Shown here piece by piece: positions 8,401 through 17,716 of a stretch of DNA of 64,000 bases. A model generated the notes under the pieces. It was not told the origin of the DNA. It saw nothing but the letters and a program-made list of their open reading frames with translations, and ran no database searches. How positions within the stretch are numbered: position 1 is the first letter of the stretch; the number at the start of each line of letters is the position of its first letter. Source of the DNA: Bacteroidia bacterium (lineage in GTDB: Bacteria > Bacteroidota > Bacteroidia > Flavobacteriales > Flavobacteriaceae); contig JAUICK010000014.1 in the NCBI GenBank assembly GCA_030427865.1, positions 28,570 to 92,569 of the forward strand, given 5' to 3'. The position numbers were made by a program, and so were the translations under genes.

Positions 8401-9850
8401 ACAAGAGCAATCTTTTATTTTAGAAGGTGTTTCTCTTTTAGATACAAAACACAATACAAGAGGTAAATTAATTGGAGACATTACTCATCTAAATTTCGAA
8501 AAATGGTTTTTAAATATAGAAATAGAGAGTAATAATCTACTGGTTTTAGATACAGAAAATACAGAAGAAGCCTTGTATTATGGCTCTGCATTTATAGACG
8601 GAACCGCAAATATTACTGGGTTAACAGACCAATTAACTATAGATGTAAATGCAAAAACAATGGCAGGAACAACATTTGTGGTTCCGTTAAAAGATGTAGA
8701 AACGGTAGACAGCTACAGGTTAATTCATTTTAAATCTAAAGAAACTAAAGTAAAAGATAGGCAAAAAGAAATAGCTTTAGAAGCTATTAAAGGGCTTTCT
8801 TTAAATATAGATTTAGAAGTAACCAAAGACGCAGTTGCTCAGGTTGTTATAGACGAAGTCTACGGAAGTCAATTAACAGGTAGTGGTGCAGGAAACTTAA
8901 GAATAGAAATAAATACTCGTGGTAAATTTAATATGTATGGAGATTATACAATAGATAATGGAGTATATGATTTTAAATATGGAGGTATTGTAAACAAACC
9001 ATTTCTAATTCAAAAAGGTGGTACAGTTTCTTGGAGTGGTAACCCTTATGAAGCCAATTTAGATGTTACTGCAGTCTATAAAGCAAAAGCAAACCCAGGA
9101 GTTTTATTACAAAATTTTAATTCTAATAGAAAAATTGAAGTAGATTTAGTAACAAGAATTACAGGAGGACTGTTTAGCTCTAAACAAGATTTAGACATTC
9201 AACTAACAAATGTAGATCCAACAATTGCAAATGAATTAGAGTTTATTTTAAACGATAATAATATAAACGAAAAAACCACCCAATTTATATCTTTACTGGC
9301 CTTTGGTAATTTTGCAAATCCAGATAAAGTAGATTTTAATGCAGGCGAAACAATTTCAAGTACAGCCTCAAGTGCTGTTGCTGCAGCTTTTAATAGCCTG
9401 CTAAATAACCCAGATAGTAAATTTCAGTTAGGTGTAGATTATCAACAAGGAAATAGAGGTAATGATATAGACAGACTAAATATAGATAACCAAGTAGATG
9501 TTTCTGTAAGTACCCAAGTTAGTGATAGAGTTATTATTAACGGAAAAGTTGGTGTGCCTATTGGAGCTCAAACACAATCGAGTGTTGTTGGAGAAGTTAA
9601 AGTAGAAGTTTTACTAAACAAAGAAGGTAATTTTAGAGGAGTTATTTTCAATCGCCAAAACGAAATTCAATATACTCAACAAGAAGAAGGTTACACACAA
9701 GGCGTTGGTTTGTCTTATCAAGTTAATTTTAATACACTTTCAGATTTGCTTAGAAAAATTGGTCTTAAAAAAAGAAAACCTAAGCAAGTTGTAAAAAAAG
9801 ACTCCGTAAAGAAACCTAAAAAAGAGCTAATTAATTTTGAAGGAAATTAA
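5402..9850 (+). CDS. tamB: Translocation/assembly module TamB-like protein (AsmA/DUF490 family), non-canonical start
   Basis: A giant (about 1,480-residue) envelope protein of the TamB/YhdP superfamily, thought to span the periplasm as a beta-taco groove for lipid transport or outer-membrane protein assembly. The first in-frame ATG is at 5741. However, the frame is open from the stop at 5384-5386 and encodes a classical N-terminus: basic IKKIGKIILK, a membrane helix (about residues 11-30), then IPAIQTQLGNYATKKLN. No ATG, GTG or TTG occurs in frame in that stretch, so an ATC (5402) or ATA (5396) start is proposed. The C-terminal 450 residues carry the DUF490 core (TRGKFNMYGDYTIDNGVYDF, QDLDIQLTN). 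It is divergent from tsaD. Confidence 0.85.
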   Translation: MKKIGKIILKWVGYLLLFLLFISILLSIPAIQTQLGNYATKKLNEDFDTNISISKVDLSFLGSVKLKGVEIRDHHQDTLIFVKKLSTSLLSAKNIFENEVNLGSISLDGVNFHMKTYKGEEEDNMAVFINKFDDGKPRDSLSNPFILKSSNVYVSNLNFKLINNNSETPLSFATKSTGGNLQDLLVYGPDFSTKIRGLYFVDNRGLEVTNLTTNFSYSKTAMHFKKTTLQTRSSKIKANIDFTYNREDLADFNNKVNIKANFNKSVLAVQDLKKFYNELNGEDIIRFSGRLNGKLNNFSLQKLRLNTKHGIKVFGDLDFVNAVNSEKGFRFNGNLENLTATYNELRNILPNVLGKTLPTEFRKFGRFTVKGRVNVTPDEMYATVNLKSEIGSVISDLEISNIDDIDYAAYSGEIELNKFNIGILFNDKLFGEVSLKGDVKGSGFKLENINTSFIGRVSEINFKDYNYKNIDANGQYQNNKFDGELTIDDENFKMKFNGLADLSSAVHKFDFKSNIAYLNLKETNLFTRDSISVLKGNIELDVEGNTFDDITGKATFKNVFYTNQKKEYNFKEFNVTSSLKDSIKKIEVASQDIANGYISGKFSFSELLPVAQNALGSIYTNYSPYKVAPHQFIDFNFTIYNQIVSVFYPEISIDDKTKIRGKIKADKNQLKLTISSPKIDVYGNEIKDILLRTDNQNKLYNSHLTASEVNTKYYNMSKLNLLSLTQNDTLFFKSVFTGGKKKNENFNLDFFYTFNQEGKSVVGFEKSSFKFKGNVWDINPDELNTDKIIFDLNKNEYNFSQFKLVSGEQKIEFTGSLKGDTEKVLLADFTKVKLQSFLPDIDSLVLKGSLSGHVDFVQKQGVYNPEALLAIKDFEVNNFKQGDLSLNIKGSNSYEKYRVDLSINNKKVKSIAATGSVDFSTKRPLIDLEVFLEEFGLDAFSPLGQDVLSSVRGNASGNFNLRGFLGNPEMEGILTLKDAGLKFPYLNVDYDFEGESIITLQEQSFILEGVSLLDTKHNTRGKLIGDITHLNFEKWFLNIEIESNNLLVLDTENTEEALYYGSAFIDGTANITGLTDQLTIDVNAKTMAGTTFVVPLKDVETVDSYRLIHFKSKETKVKDRQKEIALEAIKGLSLNIDLEVTKDAVAQVVIDEVYGSQLTGSGAGNLRIEINTRGKFNMYGDYTIDNGVYDFKYGGIVNKPFLIQKGGTVSWSGNPYEANLDVTAVYKAKANPGVLLQNFNSNRKIEVDLVTRITGGLFSSKQDLDIQLTNVDPTIANELEFILNDNNINEKTTQFISLLAFGNFANPDKVDFNAGETISSTASSAVAAAFNSLLNNPDSKFQLGVDYQQGNRGNDIDRLNIDNQVDVSVSTQVSDRVIINGKVGVPIGAQTQSSVVGEVKVEVLLNKEGNFRGVIFNRQNEIQYTQQEEGYTQGVGLSYQVNFNTLSDLLRKIGLKKRKPKQVVKKDSVKKPKKELINFEGN

Positions 9851-10075
9851 CCCTTTCGTTTTTTAATTTAAAAGTGACTTTTATCATTAAAAATATCATT
9901 TTGTAAACAGTATTTTTGTGCTTTAAAAAATTAACAAAATGATAATAAAATTAACCCTTTTTCTTGCTAAAATATAGTTATTTTTCTAACTAAAATAATA
10001 CGAAATAGCCTAAAACGATTTCGTAGTTTTATTATTTTAAATGGTTATAAAGCAGTAATTTTACATCAACAAAAT

Positions 10076-11059
10076 ATGAAGAAAATAAAAAAAATAGCGG
10101 TCATGACTTCTGGAGGAGATGCTCCAGGAATGAATGCAGCAATTAGAGCTGTGGTAAGATCTTGTGCTTATTATAGTTTAAGTTGTGTAGGTATATATAG
10201 AGGTTACGAAGGTTTAATCGAAAATGATTTAATCGATTTAAATGCAAGAAGCGTACATAATATTGTAAATAAAGGAGGAACAATTTTAAAATCTGCACGT
10301 TCTACTGAATTTAGAACAAAAGAAGGAAGAGCAAAAGCTTACGAAAATTTAAAAGAACGTGAGGTAGATGCAATGGTTGTTATTGGAGGAGATGGTTCTT
10401 TTACAGGTGCAGTAATATTTAACGAAGAATTTAATTTTCCAGTAATTGGTATTCCAGGTACAATAGACAATGATATTTTTGGAACATCTCACACATTAGG
10501 TTACGATACAGCATTAAATACAGCAGTAGAAGCAATAGATAAAATTAGAGATACTGCTTCTTCTCATAACAGACTTTTCTTTGTAGAGGTTATGGGGCGT
10601 GATGCTGGGTTTATAGCTCTAAATGCTGGTGTTGGTGCAGGTGCTGAAGAAATTTTAATTCCTGAAGAAGATTTAGGATTAGATAGAATGTTAGAATCTC
10701 TAGAAAGAAGTAGAAGAGCAGGCAAATCATCTAGTATTGTGGTAGTTGCAGAAGGAGATAAATCTGGTAAAAACGTATACGAATTAGCAGCTTACGTAGA
10801 AGAAAATTTACCTTTTTACGATGTTAGAGTTAGTATTTTGGGGCATATGCAAAGAGGTGGGTCTCCATCTTGTTTTGATAGAGTTTTAGCAAGTAGATTA
10901 GGAGTAAAAGCTGTAGAATTACTATTAGATGGTAAAACAAATTTAATGGTAGGTTTAAAAGACAATAAAGTTATTAGTACAGATATTAAAGAAGCAATTT
11001 CTGGCGGACACTCAATTAACCACGAATTGTTAAGAATTTCTGATATTATTACAACATAA
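10076..11059 (+). CDS. pfkA: ATP-dependent 6-phosphofructokinase
   Basis: A 327-residue glycolytic enzyme that phosphorylates fructose 6-phosphate to fructose 1,6-bisphosphate. Family motifs are all present: the N-terminal TSGGDAPGMN nucleotide loop, GGDGS at 104-108, PGTIDND at 127-133 with the catalytic Asp, the EVMGRDAG substrate loop, and ILGHMQRGGSP near residue 258. The Gly-Asp-Gly-Ser signature suggests the ATP-using rather than pyrophosphate-using type. It lies 25 bp upstream of gap, forming a glycolytic pair. The 225 bp before it hold no gene. Confidence 0.97.
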   Translation: MKKIKKIAVMTSGGDAPGMNAAIRAVVRSCAYYSLSCVGIYRGYEGLIENDLIDLNARSVHNIVNKGGTILKSARSTEFRTKEGRAKAYENLKEREVDAMVVIGGDGSFTGAVIFNEEFNFPVIGIPGTIDNDIFGTSHTLGYDTALNTAVEAIDKIRDTASSHNRLFFVEVMGRDAGFIALNAGVGAGAEEILIPEEDLGLDRMLESLERSRRAGKSSSIVVVAEGDKSGKNVYELAAYVEENLPFYDVRVSILGHMQRGGSPSCFDRVLASRLGVKAVELLLDGKTNLMVGLKDNKVISTDIKEAISGGHSINHELLRISDIITT

Positions 11060-11069
11060 AAATAAATAA

Positions 11070-12086
<1,017 letters not shown>

Positions 12087-12107
12087 TAAATAGTAATTTG
12101 AATTGAT

Positions 12108-12143
12108 AAAAAAACCTGATAGCGAAAGTTATCAGGTTTTTTT
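12108..12143 (+). terminator. Intrinsic terminator after gap
   Basis: A 9-bp stem (AACCTGATA / TATCAGGTT) closes an 8-base loop, is preceded by seven A and is followed by seven T. The A/T flanks make it potentially bidirectional. Confidence 0.88.
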
Positions 12144-12349
12144 ATGCTTTAAGAGTTTAAATATAATTAACCATATTGTACAACAGAATAAGAAATCAGA
12201 TAGATATAAAATAAAATTCTTTTATAATTGATTTGAATAATTCTTGATGAATGAAGTAAGGAATTATATTGAATATTTTAGGTGTAATTATTATTTTAAA
12301 AATGGTTAAACTAATTATAGTTAGAAAAATAATTTGTTTTTTCATATTT

Positions 12350-12377
12350 AACTAACAACTAACAGCTAACAACTATC
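12350..12377. repeat. Tandem 7-bp repeat (AACTAAC) overlapping the ridA stop
   Basis: Four imperfect 7-bp units (AACTAAC, AACTAAC, AGCTAAC, AACTATC) run into the stop codon of ridA (12373-12375). A related repeat, CACTAAC, overlaps the stop of hemH. The rest of the 286-bp gap between gap and ridA (12087-12372) holds only the terminator and AT-rich sequence. Confidence 0.7.
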
Positions 12378-12753
12378 TAACTGCAATCGCGCTGATTTCT
12401 ACATTTACAAATTTTGGTAAATTGGCAACTTCTACAGTTTCTCTTGCAGGTGCAGTTTCTTCATTAAAATATTCGCCATAAACGGCATTTATTTCTCCAA
12501 AATTATGCATATCAGAAATAAAAATAGATGTTTTAATTACGTTTTCAAAAGTCATATCAGCTGCAGCCAAAACCTCTTTTAAATTCTCCATTACTTGAGT
12601 GGTTTCTTCTTTTATAGATGATAAAACCAATTCGCCATTTTCTGGATTAATAGCAATTTGTCCAGAAGTGTAAAGTATATTTTCGCTTAAAACAGCTTGA
12701 TTGTATGGGCCAATTGGTGCAGGTGCTTTTAACGTTGTGATTATTTTTTTCAT
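12373..12753 (-). CDS. ridA: RidA family enamine/imine deaminase
   Basis: A 126-residue member of the YjgF/YER057c/UK114 family. These trimeric cytosolic enzymes hydrolyse 2-aminoacrylate and other enamines released by PLP enzymes. Diagnostic stretches are APAPIGPYNQAV, the YTSGQIA strand, and PARETVEVANLP with the arginine that binds the substrate carboxylate. Length and start (ATG) fit the family. A microsatellite of AAAGTTTC units starts 11 bp upstream of the start codon. It lies between gap and lptD, with no obvious operon partner. Confidence 0.93.
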   Translation of the reverse strand: MKKIITTLKAPAPIGPYNQAVLSENILYTSGQIAINPENGELVLSSIKEETTQVMENLKEVLAAADMTFENVIKTSIFISDMHNFGEINAVYGEYFNEETAPARETVEVANLPKFVNVEISAIAVR

Positions 12754-12764
12754 TGTATTTTATT

Positions 12765-12795
12765 AAGTTTCAAAGTTTCAAAGTTTCAAAGTTTT
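12765..12795. repeat. AAAGTTTC microsatellite upstream of ridA
   Basis: About four copies of the 8-bp unit AAAGTTTC sit between the lptD stop side and the ridA start codon. On the ridA coding strand it reads as repeated CTTTGAAA. The same unit occurs at 32652-32704 and 33801-33832. Confidence 0.85.
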
Positions 12796-12811
12796 TTAGT
12801 TTTGCATACTG

Positions 12812-15490
12812 CTAAAACAACCTTCTATCTGGTGGTTTATTTTTATCCCACTTTAAGTCAGCCAAAACAGAAGATTTTACACCAATAAAAAAGGTGTAAG
12901 AAGAGTTTGTGCCAAAAGGAACCCAATTAAAATTAAATTGCCAACTGTCTAAGTCTCTTGTAAAATTAAATCGCGAAAAAGTAAAACCTCCATCTTTTAT
13001 ATCGTATCCAGAAGAATATCCCATTTTCCATTTTGGAGACAATTCTATATTTCCATTAAACACAATACTATGTATACCAATTCTTCCTGGATCTACACCA
13101 TTGTTGGCATAATTTGTAGAATATGCTAAATTAATAGACCAAGGTATATCTGCTTTGTACAATTTAGCTTCCTTATTTCTATCTTCATTTGAATTATTAT
13201 TTCTCTGACCAAATTGGTCTGTAGGATTAATATCTGCCCCAATTACATCTTGAACATTATTGGGGTCTCTATTATTCTGCTTTTTATCACCGTTTTTATC
13301 TTTTTTAAAATCGCTGCTTGAAATAGAGTAATTTGCAGTTAAACTTGCATTGGTAAGTCTAAATATGTTTGGATTAAATTTATTAATTCTAACTCCATTA
13401 CTATTTACTTGATACGGATCTAAAGATCCGCTTAAATTTATTGCTAATTTATCTTTAAATAATCTTGTACCAGCAGAAAAACTAACAGGAGACCAGCGTA
13501 AACTATCTGCAGCAATGTTATAAGAAGATGTAAAATTTAAGTTGTTAAGAATAGTAATTTTTTCATCTTCAGCATCGCTATCAGGGTCTTTAGGTGCAAC
13601 TTTAGCTTCTAATACATTGTTTAAAGTTATTCCGATAGAGTTGCTAACTCCAGAAGATGGAGATCCGTAAATACCTTGGTCAAAAATAGTATAATTTAAT
13701 ATATCTGTAGCATCTGCACTTTGTTGAACTTGGCGCAAATGTTTATCTTTAAAATCAGGCCTGTAAGAGTAGGAAATAGAAGGTCTAAATGTGTGTCTAA
13801 TAGCTTTTAATCTTCCTTTCTTAAAATTAAAAGTTCCATAAATATTTGTAGATAAACTTACGCCAGCATTATATTCTCTATAACTTTTAAAACCTCTTAA
13901 GGTATCTGTTACAACTACGTTTTGAGTTGCATCATATTTTTTTTGAATATAATCGAATTGCCACACTTCTTCATAATTAACATTTGGAGATAAAGTAAAG
14001 TATTTAAACGCTTTTATATTAGTGCTTGTTCCAGTATTGTGTTTCATGCCAGCTCTTGCGGTTTCAAACATTTTACTTGTTAAGAATTCTTCATCAGTAG
14101 TGTTAATTAAATACTGTCCTTGTAAAGTGTAATTAAAACCCATTTTTTGTATAGGTGTTTTTTGTACACCGCCTTTTCCGGCAAAAGGAAATATTCTATT
14201 CATATTTACAGTTAAAGAAGGGAGTGTCATTGTAATAGAGCCAGTATTTGTATTTTGTTGATGAGTTGCTGTTAAATTCATATTAAAAGGTGTGCCAACA
14301 AAAGTTTTACTGTAATTTATAGAAGAATTAAATGTATTGGTTTGAGTTTGTGAGACATTAAATTGATTTAAAGATTCTCTAAAAAAACGACTGCTTCCTA
14401 AGTTAACAGAGGCAGTAAATCTTGAGTTAGGGCTTGCTTTAGCATCTTGGTTGTGTGTCCATCTTACATTAAAGTTATTAGCTTTGCTAAAATCATCAAA
14501 ACCTCTAATGCCATTAATTATATTTTCAAAATTAAAACTAAAATTTCCGTTAAAACGGTATCTTTTTTTATAGTTAGAGCTTATACGCATTCCCCAACTT
14601 CCATTAGACCAAGCATCGCCTAAAACCGTTAAATCTATATAATCGCTTATAGCAAAATAGTAACCTCCGTTTTGAAAACCAATACCTCTATCTGTACTTC
14701 CAGTATCAAAAGCAGGAATTAAAAAACCAGAAACACTGGTTTCGCTTAATGGAAAATAGGCAAAAGGAAGAAAAATAGGTGTTGGTACATCTGCTAAAAC
14801 TAAATTACTCGAACCCACAATTATTTTTTTACCTGGTACAAGTTTAGCTTTGTTAGTAGCTATATAATAATCTGGATTCTCTTTTTCTGATGTTGTAAAT
14901 CGTATTTTTCGAACATAAATAGTAGAGTCGTTTACACGTTTTGTTTTTTCTCCGTAAGTAAACATTTCTCCTTGTTTTGTTTTTAAACCATAAATTAAGG
15001 CGCGTTTACTCTTAAAATTATAAATAATAGAATCTTGTTCAGATTCTTGGTTACCTTGTTTAAAAATAGGACGTTGTACATAACCAGTACTATCTACAAT
15101 ACCTTTTGCAAACAGTGTGTTTTTTTTATAATCAACAATTATAATACCTGCTTTTAAATCAATATCTGTATAAGTAATATTTGCCTCGTTATATAAGGTA
15201 ACTGTTTTGTTTCTTGCATTTTGTATGGTGTAATCTTTAGCAACATGCACTATAATATCTTCTATGGTTTCTTTTGGTTTTACAGAGTCGATAGAAACTG
15301 TATCTGTTTTTTTTAGTGCTAAAGAATCTTTTTTTGTTTTAAAAACAGAATCCTTTTTTTGAATAGCGATAGTATCTTTTTTTACAGCTTTAACAACTGT
15401 TTTTTTCTTAGATGTTATATCTTGAGAAAAGCCTATTTCTATAAAAAATATACTGCAAAATAAAAGTATGTATGATAGGTTTGTTTGCAA
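12812..15490 (-). CDS. lptD: LPS assembly outer-membrane protein LptD
   Basis: An 892-residue protein with a signal peptide (residues 1-22, ending GFSQ), a lysine-rich low-complexity linker, an OstA/LptA-like domain (about residues 75-220, NARNKTVTLYNEANITYTD) and a long C-terminal beta-barrel rich in alternating aromatic strands. LptD with LptE inserts lipopolysaccharide into the outer leaflet. The start is a TTG at 15490; no ATG is available nearby upstream. It is divergent from the amidase gene, and the 90-bp shared upstream region contains promoter-like elements for both directions. Confidence 0.88.
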   Translation of the reverse strand: MQTNLSYILLFCSIFFIEIGFSQDITSKKKTVVKAVKKDTIAIQKKDSVFKTKKDSLALKKTDTVSIDSVKPKETIEDIIVHVAKDYTIQNARNKTVTLYNEANITYTDIDLKAGIIIVDYKKNTLFAKGIVDSTGYVQRPIFKQGNQESEQDSIIYNFKSKRALIYGLKTKQGEMFTYGEKTKRVNDSTIYVRKIRFTTSEKENPDYYIATNKAKLVPGKKIIVGSSNLVLADVPTPIFLPFAYFPLSETSVSGFLIPAFDTGSTDRGIGFQNGGYYFAISDYIDLTVLGDAWSNGSWGMRISSNYKKRYRFNGNFSFNFENIINGIRGFDDFSKANNFNVRWTHNQDAKASPNSRFTASVNLGSSRFFRESLNQFNVSQTQTNTFNSSINYSKTFVGTPFNMNLTATHQQNTNTGSITMTLPSLTVNMNRIFPFAGKGGVQKTPIQKMGFNYTLQGQYLINTTDEEFLTSKMFETARAGMKHNTGTSTNIKAFKYFTLSPNVNYEEVWQFDYIQKKYDATQNVVVTDTLRGFKSYREYNAGVSLSTNIYGTFNFKKGRLKAIRHTFRPSISYSYRPDFKDKHLRQVQQSADATDILNYTIFDQGIYGSPSSGVSNSIGITLNNVLEAKVAPKDPDSDAEDEKITILNNLNFTSSYNIAADSLRWSPVSFSAGTRLFKDKLAINLSGSLDPYQVNSNGVRINKFNPNIFRLTNASLTANYSISSSDFKKDKNGDKKQNNRDPNNVQDVIGADINPTDQFGQRNNNSNEDRNKEAKLYKADIPWSINLAYSTNYANNGVDPGRIGIHSIVFNGNIELSPKWKMGYSSGYDIKDGGFTFSRFNFTRDLDSWQFNFNWVPFGTNSSYTFFIGVKSSVLADLKWDKNKPPDRRLF

Positions 15491-15510
15491 TGCTATAAAT
15501 ACTATTTTTG
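15480..15510 (+). promoter_or_regulatory. Promoter for the amidase-MCE-FeS operon
   Basis: TTTG at 15480-15483 is 19 bp from TATTTTTG at 15503-15510, matching the Bacteroidota -33/-7 arrangement. It overlaps the start of lptD on the other strand, and the leader would be about 65 bases. Confidence 0.6.
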
Positions 15511-15582
15511 TATGTGAGTAAAAATATGGCTCAATATTTGAAGCACCAAATTTACGTTGCCAAAATTAGTTAAATTTTATTG

Positions 15583-16674
15583 ATGCGATTTCAAGAAAAC
15601 CACAAATTTAATACCAAAAGAAAAATTATTTTTCTTTTTTTGATTCTTGCTTTATTCTTTGGAGATTTTATTTCTGTTTATGCTCAAAAAAAATATGTTA
15701 TTGTTTTAGATGCAGGGCATGGAGGCAAAGATCCCGGCAATTTAGGAAACGGGTACAAAGAGAAGAATATTGCTTTAAAAGTAGCTTTAGTGGTTGGTAA
15801 AGAATTGTCTAAACACAAAGATATAAAGGTTTTATACACAAGAAAAAAAGACGTTTTTATAGATTTATGGAAAAGAGGTGATGTAGCAAATCATGCAAAA
15901 GCAGATTTATTTGTTTCCATACATTGCGATTCTCATACTTCTAACGCTTATGGTGCTGGAACTTTTGTTTTGGGATTAAGAGGAAATAAAAAGAATTTAG
16001 AAATAGCAAAAAGAGAGAATGCTGTAATTTTGTTAGAAGATAATTATAAAGAAAGATATAAAGGATTTGACCCAAACTCAGCAGAATCTGTTATTGGTTT
16101 GTCTCTCTTACAAGAAGAAAACTTAGATAAAAGTCTGGCAATAGCAAGTTTAATTCAAAATAATTTTGCGTATAAACTTAAAAGAAACGATAGAAAAGTA
16201 AAACAAGATAATTTTCAAGTTTTAAGAGAAACCATTATGCCAAGTGTTTTGGTAGAATTAGGTTTTTTAACAAACAAAAAAGAAGGTAGGTATTTAAATT
16301 CTAAAAAAGGACAACAGCAAATGGGTAAGGCCATTACAGATGCAATTTTAAATTATATAAGTAATTTAAAATTAAACACTGTTAAAGACTTAATTTCTGA
16401 AGAAAAAAATAATTCAGATATAGAATATAAAGTTCAAATTGCTTCTGGTAAAAATAAAATTGTTACTAAATCGTATAATTTTAAAGGCTTAAAAAATATT
16501 CAGAGAATAAAAGTTGGCAATTATTATAAATACTATTATGGTAATACTACTAAGTATTCTGAATGTAAAAAATCTCTAAAAACAGCAAAATCTAAGGGGT
16601 ATAAATCTGCATTTATAGTAGCTTTAAAAAACGGAAAAAAAATATCTGTTCAAGAAGCTGTTAAAATGAAATAG
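15583..16674 (+). CDS. N-acetylmuramoyl-L-alanine amidase (Amidase_3) with SPOR-like tail
   Basis: A 363-residue exported zinc amidase that cleaves the amide bond between MurNAc and the stem peptide during cell separation. A signal-anchor region (about residues 13-35) precedes VIVLDAGHGGKDPGN, the first zinc motif. The second zinc His is in SIHCDSHTS, and the catalytic Glu is in VLVELGFLTN. The last 75 residues (EYKVQIASGKNKI ... GYKSAFIVALKNGKKI) look like a SPOR peptidoglycan-binding domain. The ATG at 15583 is preferred over the adjacent TTG at 15580. It heads an operon with the MCE protein. Confidence 0.92.
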   Translation: MRFQENHKFNTKRKIIFLFLILALFFGDFISVYAQKKYVIVLDAGHGGKDPGNLGNGYKEKNIALKVALVVGKELSKHKDIKVLYTRKKDVFIDLWKRGDVANHAKADLFVSIHCDSHTSNAYGAGTFVLGLRGNKKNLEIAKRENAVILLEDNYKERYKGFDPNSAESVIGLSLLQEENLDKSLAIASLIQNNFAYKLKRNDRKVKQDNFQVLRETIMPSVLVELGFLTNKKEGRYLNSKKGQQQMGKAITDAILNYISNLKLNTVKDLISEEKNNSDIEYKVQIASGKNKIVTKSYNFKGLKNIQRIKVGNYYKYYYGNTTKYSECKKSLKTAKSKGYKSAFIVALKNGKKISVQEAVKMK

Positions 16675-16728
16675 TTTTGGTGGTTTCTACCAAAAATTAT
16701 TAGTAATATTGTTATAAAATTTCCATTT

Positions 16729-17694
16729 ATGTCTAAAGAGTTAAAAACAGGAATTGTTGCGGTAATTATTATTGTCGTATTTGTTTGGGGATTCAACTTT
16801 TTAAAAGGTCAAAATTTATTTGATGGTAATGTAAGGTATTTCGAGGTAGAGTATAGCCAAATTGGAGGTTTAACAAGATCTAGTGCCGTTACAATTAACG
16901 GGCTAAAAGTTGGTAAAGTAGAGAGTATTAAATTCAATCAAAATTTAGATAAAAGAGGGCATTTAATTGTTCGCTTTTCTTTGCAAGATGATTTTCAATT
17001 CTCTAAAAAAAGTGTAGTAAAAATATATTCTCCCAATCCGTTAAGTCCTTCAAATTTAGCTATTATACCAAACTACGATGGAGAAATGGCTGTGTCTGGA
17101 GATGAACTTAAAGGAGAAATCGAATCCAGTTTATTTACATCTATTGGAGAACGATTAGACCCACTTCAATCCAAATTAGAAAAAGTATTAGTTAGTGCAG
17201 ATTCATTATTTAAAAATGTAAATAAAGTATTAGATAATAAAACAAGAGAGAGCTTAAGAAATTCTGTAAAAAACTTAGAATATACTTTGGTAGAGGTTAA
17301 AAAAACAATGTTATCGATTAACGGAATTATAGATTCTACCTCTTTAGATTTAAATCAAAGTGTAAAGAATACCAAAATAATTACAGAAAACTTTGTAAAA
17401 ATTTCAGACACCATAGCAAATTCTAATATTGGAGCAATAATAGCAAAAACAGAAATTGCACTTAATTCCATGAACACCTTTATGTCTGGTATTAATAATG
17501 GCAATGGCTCTTTAGGTAAATTAGCTACAGACGACGCTTTATACAACAACATTACTTCTATGTCTAAAGAATTAGAAGAGTTGCTTAGAGAAATGAAAGA
17601 AAACCCAAAAAGGTTTGTACACTTCTCTTTATTCGGAAAACGTGCAAAACCTTATACGCCCAATAAAGACAAAGAAAAAGAGGCAAATAAATAA
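16729..17694 (+). CDS. MlaD/MCE family phospholipid transport protein
   Basis: A 321-residue protein with one N-terminal membrane helix (about residues 8-26) and an MCE domain (about 36-115, VEYSQIGGLTRSSAVTINGLKVGKVESI), followed by a long helical tail. MCE proteins form hexameric rings that carry phospholipids between inner and outer membrane. No MlaE/MlaF partners are visible here, so those ABC subunits must be elsewhere. It lies 54 bp after the amidase and 22 bp before the Fe-S subunit gene. The amidase-MCE-FeS order suggests one transcript. Confidence 0.9.
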   Translation: MSKELKTGIVAVIIIVVFVWGFNFLKGQNLFDGNVRYFEVEYSQIGGLTRSSAVTINGLKVGKVESIKFNQNLDKRGHLIVRFSLQDDFQFSKKSVVKIYSPNPLSPSNLAIIPNYDGEMAVSGDELKGEIESSLFTSIGERLDPLQSKLEKVLVSADSLFKNVNKVLDNKTRESLRNSVKNLEYTLVEVKKTMLSINGIIDSTSLDLNQSVKNTKIITENFVKISDTIANSNIGAIIAKTEIALNSMNTFMSGINNGNGSLGKLATDDALYNNITSMSKELEELLREMKENPKRFVHFSLFGKRAKPYTPNKDKEKEANK

Positions 17695-17716
17695 TTTACA
17701 TAAACTTTTAAGTACT

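Noticed and set aside
17615..17716. An upstream TTG extension of the membrane Fe-S subunit
   Set aside because: It overlaps the end of the MCE gene and adds a charged non-membrane segment before the natural start MQYLPNIFF.
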